Positions 26,571-36,244 are shown, numbered from the stretch's first letter. The stretch: DNA of 64,000 nt from CAUUJV01 sp963545565 (GCA_963545565.1 CAUUJV010000003.1:1-64000), one strand, 5' to 3'. Made by a program: numbers and translations. The notes: generated from the sequence alone by a model not told the origin.

Positions 26571-27308
26571 ATGGGTAAAAAGCCTTCGGCTACACCACAA
26601 GAAATTAGAGAATCGAATACGGCTCTCGAAAAGTTCATTGCAGATTCACTCCCGAAGTTAGAAATTTCTGAGTCTGCGTTAGATTGGGCTTTGTCGATTC
26701 ATGAAGATCAAGCTCCGTCAGATCGAGCCTTCAACCTAATTGCTGGCCATTGTGTTGTGGTAGCTTTGCTCACGCAGGATTTATGCCGTACAGCACCTGA
26801 CGCTGCTTTATTGGATTCTCGTTTGGCTGTGCTTGGCGCTCTTATTCACGACATTGGCACTTACCAAATTCTCGATAACGATGGTAGTAAAGATGATGAG
26901 ATTACTCCTGATCAGATTACGAGTTTGACTTTCCATAGCAATTATATTCAACACGGGTTCTTGGGGTATGAATTATTACTCGATGCTGGTGCAGATGAAT
27001 CCGTTGCACAATTTGCTCGCAATCACACGGGAGTGGGGTTGACGGCACAGGCTGTGCGTGAGCAGAAGCTGGATTTGCCTGAAGGTGATTATTCCCCACA
27101 AACTAGCGAACAGAAAATTGTAATGTATGCGGATAAATTCCACAGTAAATCAGATCCGCCAGCATTCCTTACTGCAAGCGTATATGCTCAGAAGGCTGCA
27201 AAATATGGTGAAGCAAATCGTGGAAAATTCCTTGAGCTAGTGAGCTATTACGGCGAACCCAACGTTTATGCGCTCGCAGAATCGTACGGGCTGAGAGTGC
27301 GTCAATAA
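26571..27308 (+). CDS. HD-domain metal-dependent phosphohydrolase
   Basis: This 245-residue soluble protein has the metal-binding HD fold: the histidine in AGHCVVVALL (near residue 63), the doublet in ALIHDIGTYQ (near 102) and a later aspartate in VMYADKFHSK. HD proteins of this size often cleave nucleotides or cyclic dinucleotides. The FHSNYIQHGFLGYELL and ARNHTGVGLTAQ segments are like those of uncharacterised actinobacterial HD proteins annotated as metal-dependent phosphohydrolases. The ribosome-binding site AAGGAG precedes the ATG by about 13 nt. The following transporter gene starts 63 bp later in the same direction, so they may be co-transcribed. Confidence 0.85.
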   Translation: MGKKPSATPQEIRESNTALEKFIADSLPKLEISESALDWALSIHEDQAPSDRAFNLIAGHCVVVALLTQDLCRTAPDAALLDSRLAVLGALIHDIGTYQILDNDGSKDDEITPDQITSLTFHSNYIQHGFLGYELLLDAGADESVAQFARNHTGVGLTAQAVREQKLDLPEGDYSPQTSEQKIVMYADKFHSKSDPPAFLTASVYAQKAAKYGEANRGKFLELVSYYGEPNVYALAESYGLRVRQ

Positions 27309-27371
27309 AGGTTCTACAACTTCGTCTCGCTGAAGTACCATAGGCTCGGTTAAATTTTTGAGGAAAGAGTA

Positions 27372-28562
27372 ATGAAAAAAAGTATTTTTGCGCTCGCATG
27401 TGGCGCATTTACCTGTGGTGCTGCTGAATTTGTCATGATGGGCGTGCTTACGAATGCTGCTCATTCCACCCACGTGAGCATTCCAACTGCTGGCCATTAT
27501 GTGTCGATGTATGCAATTGGCGTATGCTTTGGCGCTTTAATTCTTGTATTTGGGCGTAGGATTCGCCCGAAATATTTGATTATTTCTTTTATGATTTTAG
27601 CTGCTTTAGGTGATTTGATTTCTGCCGTTGCGCCGGGATATTTCATCCTTCTTGCAGGGCGTTTCATTGCTGGGCTCCCTCATGGAGCATTTTTTGGAAC
27701 GGCTACAATTGTGGCTGAAAAGTTGGCAGACCCAGGTAAGCGAGCACAATCAGTTGCAATGATGGTTACAGGGCAAACCGTTGCAAATATGGTGGGTGTA
27801 CCTGCAGGAACTCTACTTGGTGCTTATCTTTCGTGGCGATTAGCTTTTGGCGTGCTTGTGGTGTGGGCTCTGTTTACAAGCGTTCTTGTACTTGCATGGG
27901 TTCCTGATGTTGAGCCTATTAAAGATGCTGGAATCAAGGGGCAGTTTACATTCCTTGCAAGTCCAAAGCCATGGATGGTGCTATCTGCTGTAATTTTAGG
28001 CAATACAGGAATTTTTTGTTGGTGGAGTTATGTGTCTCCATGGCTGCAAAAAGAAGGGGAATATTCCACTACTGCAATTCCTGTTTTAATGGCTCTTGCA
28101 GGATTTGGTATGGTAATCGGCGGGCTCACTGCAGGAAAAGTTGCAGACAGATTTTCGCCTGGGATTACTGCGGCTGGTGGTCAGCTCATTGCATTCGTAG
28201 CGCTTGTTCTTATTGCCGTAGTTTCAGGCAATGCTTTTAATACTGCGCTTTTCACATTCATTTGTGCAGTTGGTATGTTCTTTGTTTCTGCTCCGCAGCA
28301 GCTTCTTATGGTGGAACTGAGCCGAGGTGGTGGCGAAATGCTTGCTTCCGCATTAGTGCAGGTGGCTTATAACGCAGGGAATGCGCTCGGTGCAATTATT
28401 GGTGGATGGGCTCTAACACGGTTTGCGATGCATTATCCTTCTGTTGCTGCAGTTGGCTCTCCCATTACTTTCATCGCTGTGATTCTGCTGGTAGTTTTTG
28501 CACTCTTATATGAGCGCAATAAGCCTTCTGCAATTGAGCGTATGGAAATCGTTGAGATTTAA
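27372..28562 (+). CDS. MFS transporter, DHA1/AraJ-like exporter
   Basis: This 396-residue protein with 12 predicted membrane segments belongs to the major facilitator superfamily. The first segment has the GAFTCGAAEFVMMGVL signature shared with AraJ/YdhP-type arabinose and drug exporters. The loop-2/3 region and motif C-like GQTVANMVGVPAGTLLG in segment 5 mark it as a proton-driven antiporter. A ribosome-binding site (GAGGAAAG) is 5 nt upstream. Substrate unknown; drug or sugar efflux are the usual roles. Confidence 0.88.
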   Translation: MKKSIFALACGAFTCGAAEFVMMGVLTNAAHSTHVSIPTAGHYVSMYAIGVCFGALILVFGRRIRPKYLIISFMILAALGDLISAVAPGYFILLAGRFIAGLPHGAFFGTATIVAEKLADPGKRAQSVAMMVTGQTVANMVGVPAGTLLGAYLSWRLAFGVLVVWALFTSVLVLAWVPDVEPIKDAGIKGQFTFLASPKPWMVLSAVILGNTGIFCWWSYVSPWLQKEGEYSTTAIPVLMALAGFGMVIGGLTAGKVADRFSPGITAAGGQLIAFVALVLIAVVSGNAFNTALFTFICAVGMFFVSAPQQLLMVELSRGGGEMLASALVQVAYNAGNALGAIIGGWALTRFAMHYPSVAAVGSPITFIAVILLVVFALLYERNKPSAIERMEIVEI

Positions 28563-28577
28563 TGCCTTTAATAACAA

Positions 28578-28621
28578 AGGCTCTGAACGACTAACCGTTA
28601 AGGAGAGTTCGTACAGAGCCT
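28578..28621. terminator. Bidirectional terminator between MFS gene and upp
   Basis: AGGCTCTG pairs with CAGAGCCT, extended by ACGA/TCGT, across a 17-nt loop. The T-rich flank (TTTGTTATT) is on the minus-strand side, so it fits best as the upp terminator but may also stop MFS transcripts. Confidence 0.65.
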
Positions 28622-28652
28622 AAGCTGTAACGTGAATTGTGAATACTGGGTA

Positions 28653-29297
28653 TTAATCAACGAGACCGTAGAGACGGTCGCCAGCATCACCCAGGCCAGG
28701 GACGATATAAGCCTTATCGTTGAGCTTTTCATCAACTGCGCACACAACTACTTTGAAATCAATCTCTGGATCAACTTCCTTTTCAAGGCGTGCAAGACCT
28801 TCTGGTGCTGCCAAAATATCGATTGCAGTGATGTCTTTTGCACCACGCTCTGCCAAATAATGAATAGCAGCAACGAGAGTGCCGCCAGTCGCCAGCATGG
28901 GGTCAAGTAAGAAGCACTGACGTCCAGTTAAATCATCTGGAAGACGGTTTGCATAGGTGACGATGTCAAGAGTGTTTTCATCGCGCTTCATGCCGAGGAA
29001 TCCGACTTCAGCGGTAGGAACAAGCTGAGTCATTCCATCGAGCATTCCAAGGCCAGCACGCAAGATTGGCACAACCATAGGGCGAGGCTTAGCCAGATAC
29101 TTGCCGGTCATAGGTGCTACAGGAGTTTCAATCTCATGATCTTCAATAGTGAGTTCACGAGTAGCTTCATAGGCCTCAAGCATAACGAGTTCGCTAACGA
29201 GAGCACGGAAAGTATTGGAAGGAGTGTTCTTATCGCGAAGAACAGTGAGTTTATGATCTACGAGTGGGTGATCTAAAACTGTTAAATGCATAGTCAT
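28653..29297 (-). CDS. upp: Uracil phosphoribosyltransferase
   Basis: Upp salvages uracil to UMP using PRPP. The PRPP loop is LDPMLATGGTLVAA, and VPILRAGLGMLDGM and the C-terminal GDAGDRLYG uracil-binding motif are present. The start at 29297 gives 214 residues, close to the standard 208-210. The open frame extends upstream to 29432 but crosses the promoter and the start of the divergent tadA. On the minus strand a -10 TATGCT (29304-29309) is 6 nt from the ATG, so the message is probably leaderless. Confidence 0.95.
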   Translation of the reverse strand: MTMHLTVLDHPLVDHKLTVLRDKNTPSNTFRALVSELVMLEAYEATRELTIEDHEIETPVAPMTGKYLAKPRPMVVPILRAGLGMLDGMTQLVPTAEVGFLGMKRDENTLDIVTYANRLPDDLTGRQCFLLDPMLATGGTLVAAIHYLAERGAKDITAIDILAAPEGLARLEKEVDPEIDFKVVVCAVDEKLNDKAYIVPGLGDAGDRLYGLVD

Positions 29298-29336
29298 GGT
29301 TTCAGCATACGCCAGTAGACCCATAAGATAAAAGTT

Positions 29337-29843
29337 ATGACACAGTCGCAGAGCATAGAAAATAATAATCTCAATACTGTAATGCAGTACGCGCTTGATG
29401 CTGCACGGGGAGAATTCAAGTATTTTGAACATTCCGCAAACTCTGTGCCTGAGGATATTCCTGTTGGGGCAGTGGTCATTGACTCGCAGGCTGAGGTTGT
29501 TTCACGTGAAACAAACTGTCGAGAAGCGCATAACGACCCCTTTTCTCATGCTGAAATTGAAGCAATGCGTTCTGCTGCTGAGAATATGGGTACGTGGAAT
29601 CTCTCTGGCTGCACGCTAGTTGTTACTCTTGAGCCGTGCCCAATGTGCGCTGGAGCAGCTGTCAGCGCACATATAGGACGAATTGTCTTTGGTGCATGGG
29701 ATCCAAAGATGGGAGCATGCGGATCAGTGTGGGATATTCCGCGTGATCCTCATGTTGGTGCAAAGCCAGAAGTCATCGGGGGCGTGCGAGAAGAAGAATG
29801 CTCTGCACTTTTGAAGGTTTTTTTCCAAAAGCACAGAGCGTAA
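29337..29843 (+). CDS. tadA: tRNA-specific adenosine deaminase TadA
   Basis: TadA converts A34 to inosine in tRNA-Arg(ACG). The cytidine-deaminase-fold zinc site is complete: HAE in FSHAEIEAMR (catalytic Glu) and PCPMCAGA. Length 168 is normal. A -10 TAAGAT (29324-29329) lies 7 nt before the ATG, indicating a leaderless start; the promoter is back to back with that of upp in a 39-bp gap. The gene holds a perfect parS-like palindrome at 29497-29514, coding for VVSRETN. This falls in a variable loop just before the zinc histidine, where the protein can tolerate it. Confidence 0.95.
   Translation: MTQSQSIENNNLNTVMQYALDAARGEFKYFEHSANSVPEDIPVGAVVIDSQAEVVSRETNCREAHNDPFSHAEIEAMRSAAENMGTWNLSGCTLVVTLEPCPMCAGAAVSAHIGRIVFGAWDPKMGACGSVWDIPRDPHVGAKPEVIGGVREEECSALLKVFFQKHRA
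29497..29514. other. parS centromere site (perfect palindrome)
   Basis: TTGTTTCACGTGAAACAA is an exact 18-bp palindrome containing the bacterial parS consensus TGTTTCACGTGAAACA without mismatch. ParB would load here for chromosome segregation. It lies within tadA. Confidence 0.9.
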
Positions 29844-29875
29844 GGCAAAGAAGAGTGTGGAGGCGTAGGGGATTT

Positions 29876-30919
29876 TTATCCGATGGGTGCAATCCTATTA
29901 ATTATTGCTAGTTCGTCTTGTGTGAAGCTTGTATTTTCAACTGCTTTGGCACAGTCTAGAATTTGTTGAGATTTTGAAGCCCCAATGAGCACACTCGTAA
30001 TTGGGCCATCAATTCCGTCTCGCAAAATCCACGCGAGAGCCATTTCAGCTAAAGTTTGACCACGGTTTTCAGCTAGTGCATTGAGCTGCACAATTTGACT
30101 GTGGCGACGCCTCACATCATCTGCATGGAGGAATCGAGGATCATGCCCAACGCGACTATCGGCAGGAATACCATCCAGATAACGGTTTGTGAGTAATCCC
30201 TGAGCCAGTGGAGAGAACGTAATTAACCCGATTCCAGCTTCAACGGCGGCAGTCTTTAATCCGCCCATTGCGCCATCTTCGGGATCGTCCATCTCAATAT
30301 GACGGTCAAAGATGTTGTATCGCACTTGATTGATAACGAATGGAGTGTGCAACTCTCGCAGTATGTGCGCGGCACGCATTGTGGTGGCGTAGTCATAGTT
30401 TGAAATACCTGCGTAGAGAGCCTTGCCAGATTTCACTGCTTGGTCAAGTGCTCCCATAGTCTCCTCTAAACGAGTTTGAGGATCCATGCGGTGACTGTAG
30501 AAAATATCAACGTAGTCAACACCTATGCGTTTCAGTGATTGATCAAGACTCGCTAGCAAATATTTGCGAGAGCCTAAATCTCCGTAGGGGCCAGGCCACA
30601 TATCATAGCCGGCTTTTGTAGTAATCAAGATTTCATCTCGGTATGGTTTGAAGTCTTGTTCCATAATCTGCCCAAAATTACGTTCTGCAGCGCCATAATC
30701 TGGACCATAATTATTTGCAATATCGAATTGGGTAATGCCAGCGTCAAAAGCGGTGCGGCATATCTCACGCATAGTGTCAAAGTTGCTGATATCACCAAAG
30801 TTATGCCACAGTCCCAAAGAAATTTGGGGCATTTTAAGCCCGGAATCTCCACATCGGGAGTACGGCATGCGCCCGTCATATCGATTTTCATCAGCTATAT
30901 ATGTTTTTGTTAATGCCAT
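29876..30919 (-). CDS. Aldo/keto reductase, YghZ/GpsA-like
   Basis: This 347-residue NADPH-dependent aldo/keto reductase resembles YghZ, the L-glyceraldehyde 3-phosphate reductase group, judging from the N-terminal YDGRMPYSRCGDSGLKMP and the LGLWHNFG motif. The catalytic tetrad is D66, Y71, K102 and H143 (FDIANNYG, TTKAGYD, YSHRMD). The cofactor segment near the C-terminus, SVLIGASKSQQI, is intact. It is a single gene, convergent with tadA and divergent from the galactosidase gene across 254 bp. It may detoxify aldehydes such as methylglyoxal. Confidence 0.93.
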   Translation of the reverse strand: MALTKTYIADENRYDGRMPYSRCGDSGLKMPQISLGLWHNFGDISNFDTMREICRTAFDAGITQFDIANNYGPDYGAAERNFGQIMEQDFKPYRDEILITTKAGYDMWPGPYGDLGSRKYLLASLDQSLKRIGVDYVDIFYSHRMDPQTRLEETMGALDQAVKSGKALYAGISNYDYATTMRAAHILRELHTPFVINQVRYNIFDRHIEMDDPEDGAMGGLKTAAVEAGIGLITFSPLAQGLLTNRYLDGIPADSRVGHDPRFLHADDVRRRHSQIVQLNALAENRGQTLAEMALAWILRDGIDGPITSVLIGASKSQQILDCAKAVENTSFTQDELAIINRIAPIG

Positions 30920-31173
30920 TGTAGAAAGCTCCTTTGCTCAAATGACACGAATTAGCCTAATTGGAATATTAGCTAAAAGGGGCTCAGAAAATGCTCTTAT
31001 ATGCATTCTGGCGAGTCTGTGCAGAAGGGCTGAACAAATAATTACATTACGACTCGTCTAGCTTAGCTTACTTCGGAAAATAAAAGTATTTCCATTAAAA
31101 TTTTTCTGGTAAAAGAAGTAAATATTAGTAGTTTGACGTGCTCTTCACACGTTAAACATACGCATAGGAAACT

Positions 31174-33567
31174 ATGGCAACGCATACTTATAAGGAAAAG
31201 GTAACAATGGTAGCTACCATGACTCCCAAATCACTGCATTTTACGGGAAAATCGTCTTCGGGGAAGAATCTAGAAGCTTGGTATCTTGAAAATGGCTCAG
31301 TTGGGTGTGCTCTCGTGAGTGCTGAGAAAACTTTGCCTCGCATCGTCCATTGGGGTAAACCGTTGTCCCACCCAGAAACAGCGTTGAACCTTTATGATGC
31401 GTTGCATCCTGAACGTGTTTCTGGTGGCCTTGATGACACCGTTTTTCTGTCAATCCTTCCTATGCAGGATGATTCGTGGACGGGTGCTTCACGTTTTGTT
31501 GTGCGCAGAGATGGGGTTGAGCTTTTCTGCTCGTTTATTATCACAAATGTTGTGATTGATAGTGCTGGCGAGTTTCTTGAGCCTTTGAGCGATGTGGCTC
31601 AGCGCTTGGTAAATAGTGCAAAAACTTCTGGTAACTCAGTAGAAACATATGCTCCTGCTGCACAAGCAGAGCGTGAAATTGTTTCCCGTGAAACATTTAC
31701 AATTCCTCATATTGTTGTTAAAGCAGAAGATGCTGAGCAGGGCGTTCACCTAACGTGGGAAATGCAGATTTTAGAGTCTGGTTTACTGCGCCAAAAGGCA
31801 ACAGTGATGAATCTGGGCAAGCAGAGCGGTCAGAACGTTGATGATAATTCCGTCCTCAGTGTGCAGACTCTTGAACTTGGCTACCCGCTTCCTCCTATCG
31901 CAAGTGAAGTCTTAACTACCACAGGTCACCACTTGCGTGAGCATTCCCCACAGCGTCAGCCGTTGACAATGGGTCGTTTTGCTCGCACTAGTATGGTAGG
32001 CCGGCCAGATTTTGATGCTTCTTTGTTGATGAGCGTTGGTCAAACTGGATTTGGTTTTGAATCCGGTGAAGTGTGGAGTGTGCATGTTGCATGGAGTGGT
32101 AACAGCATCCTCGCGGTTGATCGTACAACATACGCGCTTCCTGTGCTTGGCGGCGGTGAAGTGATTTACGCTGGTGAAGCAGACTGTGCTCGCGGTGAAA
32201 GTTATACAACGCCTTGGGTTTATGGCAGCTACGGAGTTGGTATAAACCAGGTTGTTCAGCGCTTCCATGCTTCCATTCGCGCTATGCATCCATCACTGCA
32301 AACAAAGCCTCGCCCAGTAATTCTCAATACGTGGGAAGCTGTGTATTTCAATCACTCCTTTGACACTTTGAAGGAGCTTGCAGATAATGCTGCAAACTGC
32401 GGTGTTGAGCGCTTCGTAGTAGACGATGGCTGGTTCGGTTCTCGCCGCGATGACACTTCTGGCCTTGGAGATTGGCAAGTTTCCCCAGCAGTGTGGCCAA
32501 ATGGTTTGAAACCTCTTGCTGATTATGTGCATAGTCTCAATATGGAGTTTGGCTTGTGGTTCGAGCCTGAAATGGTGAACTTAGATTCTGATGTTGTTCG
32601 TGCACATCCTGAATGGGTTCTATCTCCAACGGATAACCGTTTGCCGATGCAGGGTCGTAGCCAGCAGGTTATAGATCTCACTAATCCCGAAGCTTTGGAT
32701 TATATTTTCGGCTGCATGGACTCTTTGGTAGACGAAATCGGCATTGACTACATTAAATGGGATCACAACAAGCTTGTTATCGAGCCGAAGTCTCGCAAGT
32801 CTGGTTTGCCTGCAGTGCATGAGCAAACCGTTGCTCTCTACGCTATTTTTGATGCATTAAAGCTTCGTCACCCTGGCCTTGAAATTGAAACATGCAGTTC
32901 TGGTGGTGGCCGTATTGATATGGGAATTCTTTCTCATGCGGATCGTTTATGGACTTCTGATTGTGTAGATCCTGTTGAGCGCGTGGAAATTCAGCGTTAC
33001 ACATCGCTACTGGCTCCTCCGGAGATGATGGGTGAGCATGTGGGTGCTTCTCCTGCTCATTCCACAGGGCGTGCAACGAGCCTACCTATGCGTGCAGCTA
33101 CAGCATTCTTCGGCCACTTGGGCATTGAGTGGAATCTCAACATCGTGTCCGATGAAGATAAAGCCGAGCTTGCACAGTGGGTGAACGCATACAAGGAAAA
33201 TCGTGACATTGTGGCTCGCGGCGGAAAGGTCGTCCACGCAGATTCTCCTGATGCTGCTGTGCGTGTTAGCGGTGTAGTGAGCGCAGATGGAACTTGTGCA
33301 AATTATCGCTTTGCGCAAGTCACAACATCTCAGAACTATCCGCCTCTGCCCATTCACTTGCCTGGCTTAGACCCTGAAGAGACTTATATTGTGAAGCCTC
33401 TAAGCGTGAGTGAAGATAAGTCGGCATATGCAAATGGGCAGTCGCCGCTGCTGTGGTGGAATGAGGAAGGTGTAGAAGTTACAGGAGAATCTCTTGTGAA
33501 CTTCGGTATTCGCCCTCCGCAGCTCAATCCTGCGCAAGCAGTGATTATCAACGTTCAGAAGGCATAA
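31174..33567 (+). CDS. Alpha-galactosidase, GH36
   Basis: This cytoplasmic enzyme of up to 797 residues releases terminal alpha-galactose from melibiose, raffinose and similar sugars. The nucleophile aspartate is in YIKWDHNK and the acid/base aspartate in LWTSDCVD. Other GH36 signatures are VDDGWFGSRRDD, WFEPEMVN and SSGGGRIDMG. There is no signal peptide. Two starts are possible: 31174 (AGGA 5 nt upstream) and 31207 (AAGG about 12 nt upstream). An inverted repeat ACGTG-N7-CACGT just before the gene could be an operator. A one-mismatch parS lies at 31680-31695. Its 3' end overlaps the convergent ROK regulator by 20 nt. It heads the sugar locus that continues with an ABC importer. Confidence 0.95.
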   Translation: MATHTYKEKVTMVATMTPKSLHFTGKSSSGKNLEAWYLENGSVGCALVSAEKTLPRIVHWGKPLSHPETALNLYDALHPERVSGGLDDTVFLSILPMQDDSWTGASRFVVRRDGVELFCSFIITNVVIDSAGEFLEPLSDVAQRLVNSAKTSGNSVETYAPAAQAEREIVSRETFTIPHIVVKAEDAEQGVHLTWEMQILESGLLRQKATVMNLGKQSGQNVDDNSVLSVQTLELGYPLPPIASEVLTTTGHHLREHSPQRQPLTMGRFARTSMVGRPDFDASLLMSVGQTGFGFESGEVWSVHVAWSGNSILAVDRTTYALPVLGGGEVIYAGEADCARGESYTTPWVYGSYGVGINQVVQRFHASIRAMHPSLQTKPRPVILNTWEAVYFNHSFDTLKELADNAANCGVERFVVDDGWFGSRRDDTSGLGDWQVSPAVWPNGLKPLADYVHSLNMEFGLWFEPEMVNLDSDVVRAHPEWVLSPTDNRLPMQGRSQQVIDLTNPEALDYIFGCMDSLVDEIGIDYIKWDHNKLVIEPKSRKSGLPAVHEQTVALYAIFDALKLRHPGLEIETCSSGGGRIDMGILSHADRLWTSDCVDPVERVEIQRYTSLLAPPEMMGEHVGASPAHSTGRATSLPMRAATAFFGHLGIEWNLNIVSDEDKAELAQWVNAYKENRDIVARGGKVVHADSPDAAVRVSGVVSADGTCANYRFAQVTTSQNYPPLPIHLPGLDPEETYIVKPLSVSEDKSAYANGQSPLLWWNEEGVEVTGESLVNFGIRPPQLNPAQAVIINVQKA
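31680..31695. other. Second parS-like site (one mismatch)
   Basis: TGTTTCCCGTGAAACA differs from the parS consensus at one base (C for A at position 7). It sits inside the alpha-galactosidase gene 2.2 kb from the perfect site and, like it, encodes VSRET. Confidence 0.65.
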
Positions 33568-34798
33568 TATAGCGCGTGATAACACATGATGCAGCGCCGA
33601 GAGCCCAACGGGTCCACGATGCATCCATGAACTCGAATTGTACCGGTGAAGCTTGGTTTGGCCGGTACAATGCTGCTCCAGACCTCAACGGATCCATCGC
33701 GTAGTGCAGTAGGAAGGCAGATTCTCCGCCAATAAGAATCTTCTTTGGCATCGCTAAGCCAGCTACAAAGGAAAGAAATACTCCAGCTCTAAAGCCGAAT
33801 CGGTGCACTAAATCTAGTGCGATTGGTGATTCTGATTGTACGTCGCGAACGAAGTCATCAAAGCTGACAATTTTTCCAATTTCGTGCGAATATTGCGTTG
33901 CTAAGGAGCCTGATGTTAAGCACTCTGAGCACCCTTTATGTCCCGCAAAACATGTTGGCCCGTCGGGGTCAACCAGAATATGCCCACCCATGCCAAAGCT
34001 TCTATCTGGATCATCAATTACTTCTCCGTTATGAGCAAGTGTGTATCCAACTCCGGCGCCAAAAGTCACAATAGCGAAGCGCTGCACGCCAGTACTCAAT
34101 CCAAACCAGCTCTCATATTTGAGAAGTGAATCTAAATCGTTAAAAATTGCGGTTGGAATATTGCACCGTTGCTGAACGAGTGCGCCTAAATCAATTTCCC
34201 CATCCCAATGCAAAAATGGGGCAGAGGTGACAACGCTGTCGTGAATAATATGCCCACCAATAGAAATACCGATGGCTGTAGGCGGCGTTGTAGCAGTAGC
34301 GCTGTTACTAGTACCGTTGCTTAATTGCGCGATGACGGAACAAATTGAATCAGCGAGCTTCTCAGGGCGAGAGTCTGTGATTGGTGTAGTAATAGGCTCG
34401 GATATTGGTTCGCATAGAGCATTCGTCAGAATAGCAATAAATTCTTTCCCAAGTATTTTAATTCCAATAAAGCTCTTAGAATCAGCGCAGATTTGCAAGG
34501 CTTGCTGGGGGCGGCCGCGTTTAGAATCGCTGTTTTTGGATACATAATTATATGGAAGGATGCGTGGAGTGATGCCTCCAGCTGTATCAACTTCTTCAAC
34601 AACCCCCTCATAAATAAGATCGCTGACAATTTTAGAAAGCGCTCCCTGGGAAAGATGCAGTATTTGCGCCAGCGTCATGCGCGAGACTGGGCCATACATC
34701 GCTATGCATTGTGCAACTTTGTGAGTGTATTCTGAGTGATTAAACCACTGAGGGATAGTTCCTGCGGGGGTCGAAAGCTCTGCCATGGTCTCAACCAT
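33548..34798 (-). CDS. ROK-family transcriptional regulator
   Basis: This 416-residue regulator has an N-terminal winged helix (about 25-75: SRMTLAQILHLSQGALSKIVSDLIYEG, here abbreviated to its recognition part LSQGALSKIV) fused to a sugar-kinase-like ROK domain. The zinc motif of the family is visible as CFAGHKGCSECL after GGHILVDP. The ATP/sugar-binding region has FGAGVGYTLAHNG. It is divergent from the ABC importer operon and convergent with the alpha-galactosidase gene, so it probably controls both in response to an alpha-galactoside or a derived sugar. A Met four codons in is an alternative start. A 20-nt 3' overlap with the galactosidase is seen. Confidence 0.9.
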   Translation of the reverse strand: MVETMAELSTPAGTIPQWFNHSEYTHKVAQCIAMYGPVSRMTLAQILHLSQGALSKIVSDLIYEGVVEEVDTAGGITPRILPYNYVSKNSDSKRGRPQQALQICADSKSFIGIKILGKEFIAILTNALCEPISEPITTPITDSRPEKLADSICSVIAQLSNGTSNSATATTPPTAIGISIGGHIIHDSVVTSAPFLHWDGEIDLGALVQQRCNIPTAIFNDLDSLLKYESWFGLSTGVQRFAIVTFGAGVGYTLAHNGEVIDDPDRSFGMGGHILVDPDGPTCFAGHKGCSECLTSGSLATQYSHEIGKIVSFDDFVRDVQSESPIALDLVHRFGFRAGVFLSFVAGLAMPKKILIGGESAFLLHYAMDPLRSGAALYRPNQASPVQFEFMDASWTRWALGAASCVITRYIMPSER

Positions 34799-34954
34799 AC
34801 CCTTAATTACTTTCCGAGTGCAATAAAATCACTGCTTGTGGAATAAATTTAGACCGATAAACATCAGACTGGGAATAAAAAACAGTCATATCTACTCTAG
34901 GCAGTATTGAGTTAAAGGCGAAGTGGCTTTTGACGCAGACGAAAAGGAGTCAAT

Positions 34955-36232
34955 ATGGAGAGGATCCTACGTTTACGTAAGGCCTTCGGACGGCTCACGA
35001 CAATTGTTGCAACCGTTGGATTGCTTGCAGGTGCTGCTGCTTGCGGTTCCAGCAGTTCTTCAAAAACCGTGACTCTGGATTTCTTCCAGTACAAGTCCGA
35101 AGCAGCGTCGTGGTTTACTGCTGCGGCCCGCAGTTTTGAAAAGCTGCACCCAAACATCAAAATCAACGTTACTAATTCCGCTAGTGCAGATACCGATTTA
35201 CGCACTCGCCTTGTGAAAGGTCGTGTTCCTGACGTTCTCACTGTTAACGGTGCAATGACTTATGGCACATTGGCTGCAACCGGCGTTTTTCACGATTGGA
35301 CCGGTGAAAAGATCACGAAGAAGCTGAACAAAGGTATGCTTCAAATTTCTCGTGACCTTGTACAAGCTGATAAAGAAAGCGATAAGAAGCTTTACGCGCT
35401 TCCTTATGCAGGCAATGCTTCTGGATACATTATCAACAAGACTCTGTGGCGCAAGGCTGGTTTAGACCCAGATAATCCTCCAACCACGTGGAAAGGTTTT
35501 ATTGCAGCTCTGAAGCAGCTCAAGGCTGCTGGCATTACTCCGGTGGAGGCTTCGTGGGGAGACCCATGGACGCTTCAAGCTCCTTTGAGTTCTCTGAATG
35601 GAACGCTCGTCTCTTTGAACGAATACGACTACTTGCGTGACGGCACAAAGACCTTTAAGCAGCTATGGACTGAGGTAGCTAAAAAAGAGTACACGCTGTA
35701 TACCTATGCTCAAACGAATAAAGGTGTTACATATAGTCAGGCAACTCAGGACTTTGCGAATGGTAAAGCAGGCATTTTGCCGCTGGGAACCTATGCAATT
35801 CCTCAGGTAAAGCTTGTTAATAAGAATATAGACTTAACTTTCGCGCAAATGCCTGCCACTAACAATGCTTCTGCTCAGAAGCTTGTTGCTGGCGCTGATG
35901 TACTTCTCACAATGTCTGCAAGCACTAAGCACGAGAAGGAAGCTCGTATGTTCATCAATTACTTGCTGAGCAAGAAGATGGTGAACTCCTATGCGAAGGC
36001 ACAGTACGCATTCACTCCATTGAAGAACGTGACAGCTGGTGGTAAGGAAATTGCTGCTGTTCTCCCATTCTTCCGTAAGAACAGAATTGTTGATTTCTGT
36101 GATCATCAAATTCCATCATCTATTGATATTGCTGGATACTTGCAGTCACTTGTGTCCTCAGGCAATACAACGGCTTTCACCAACTCTATGCAAACAGAGT
36201 GGGACAAGGTCGAAGCGAGAACATTTAGGTAA
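34955..36232 (+). CDS. ABC sugar importer, solute-binding lipoprotein (first system)
   Basis: This is a 425-residue extracytoplasmic binding protein of the family-1 (MalE/UgpB/RafE-like) type. The signal peptide ends in the lipobox LAGAAAC with the lipidated cysteine at residue 30, followed by a short Ser linker. The mature domain keeps the usual VPDVLTVNGAM and ALPYAGNASGYIINKTLWRKAGLD-type segments (shortened: ALPYAG...YIINK). A strong AAAAGGAG lies 5 nt before the ATG. It is the first gene of an operon with two permeases; the second gene starts 12 bp after its stop codon. Context with alpha-galactosidase and alpha-glucosidase suggests raffinose/melibiose or isomalto-oligosaccharides as ligand. 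Confidence 0.92.
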   Translation: MERILRLRKAFGRLTTIVATVGLLAGAAACGSSSSSKTVTLDFFQYKSEAASWFTAAARSFEKLHPNIKINVTNSASADTDLRTRLVKGRVPDVLTVNGAMTYGTLAATGVFHDWTGEKITKKLNKGMLQISRDLVQADKESDKKLYALPYAGNASGYIINKTLWRKAGLDPDNPPTTWKGFIAALKQLKAAGITPVEASWGDPWTLQAPLSSLNGTLVSLNEYDYLRDGTKTFKQLWTEVAKKEYTLYTYAQTNKGVTYSQATQDFANGKAGILPLGTYAIPQVKLVNKNIDLTFAQMPATNNASAQKLVAGADVLLTMSASTKHEKEARMFINYLLSKKMVNSYAKAQYAFTPLKNVTAGGKEIAAVLPFFRKNRIVDFCDHQIPSSIDIAGYLQSLVSSGNTTAFTNSMQTEWDKVEARTFR

Positions 36233-36244
36233 GGAGGGGAAGAA

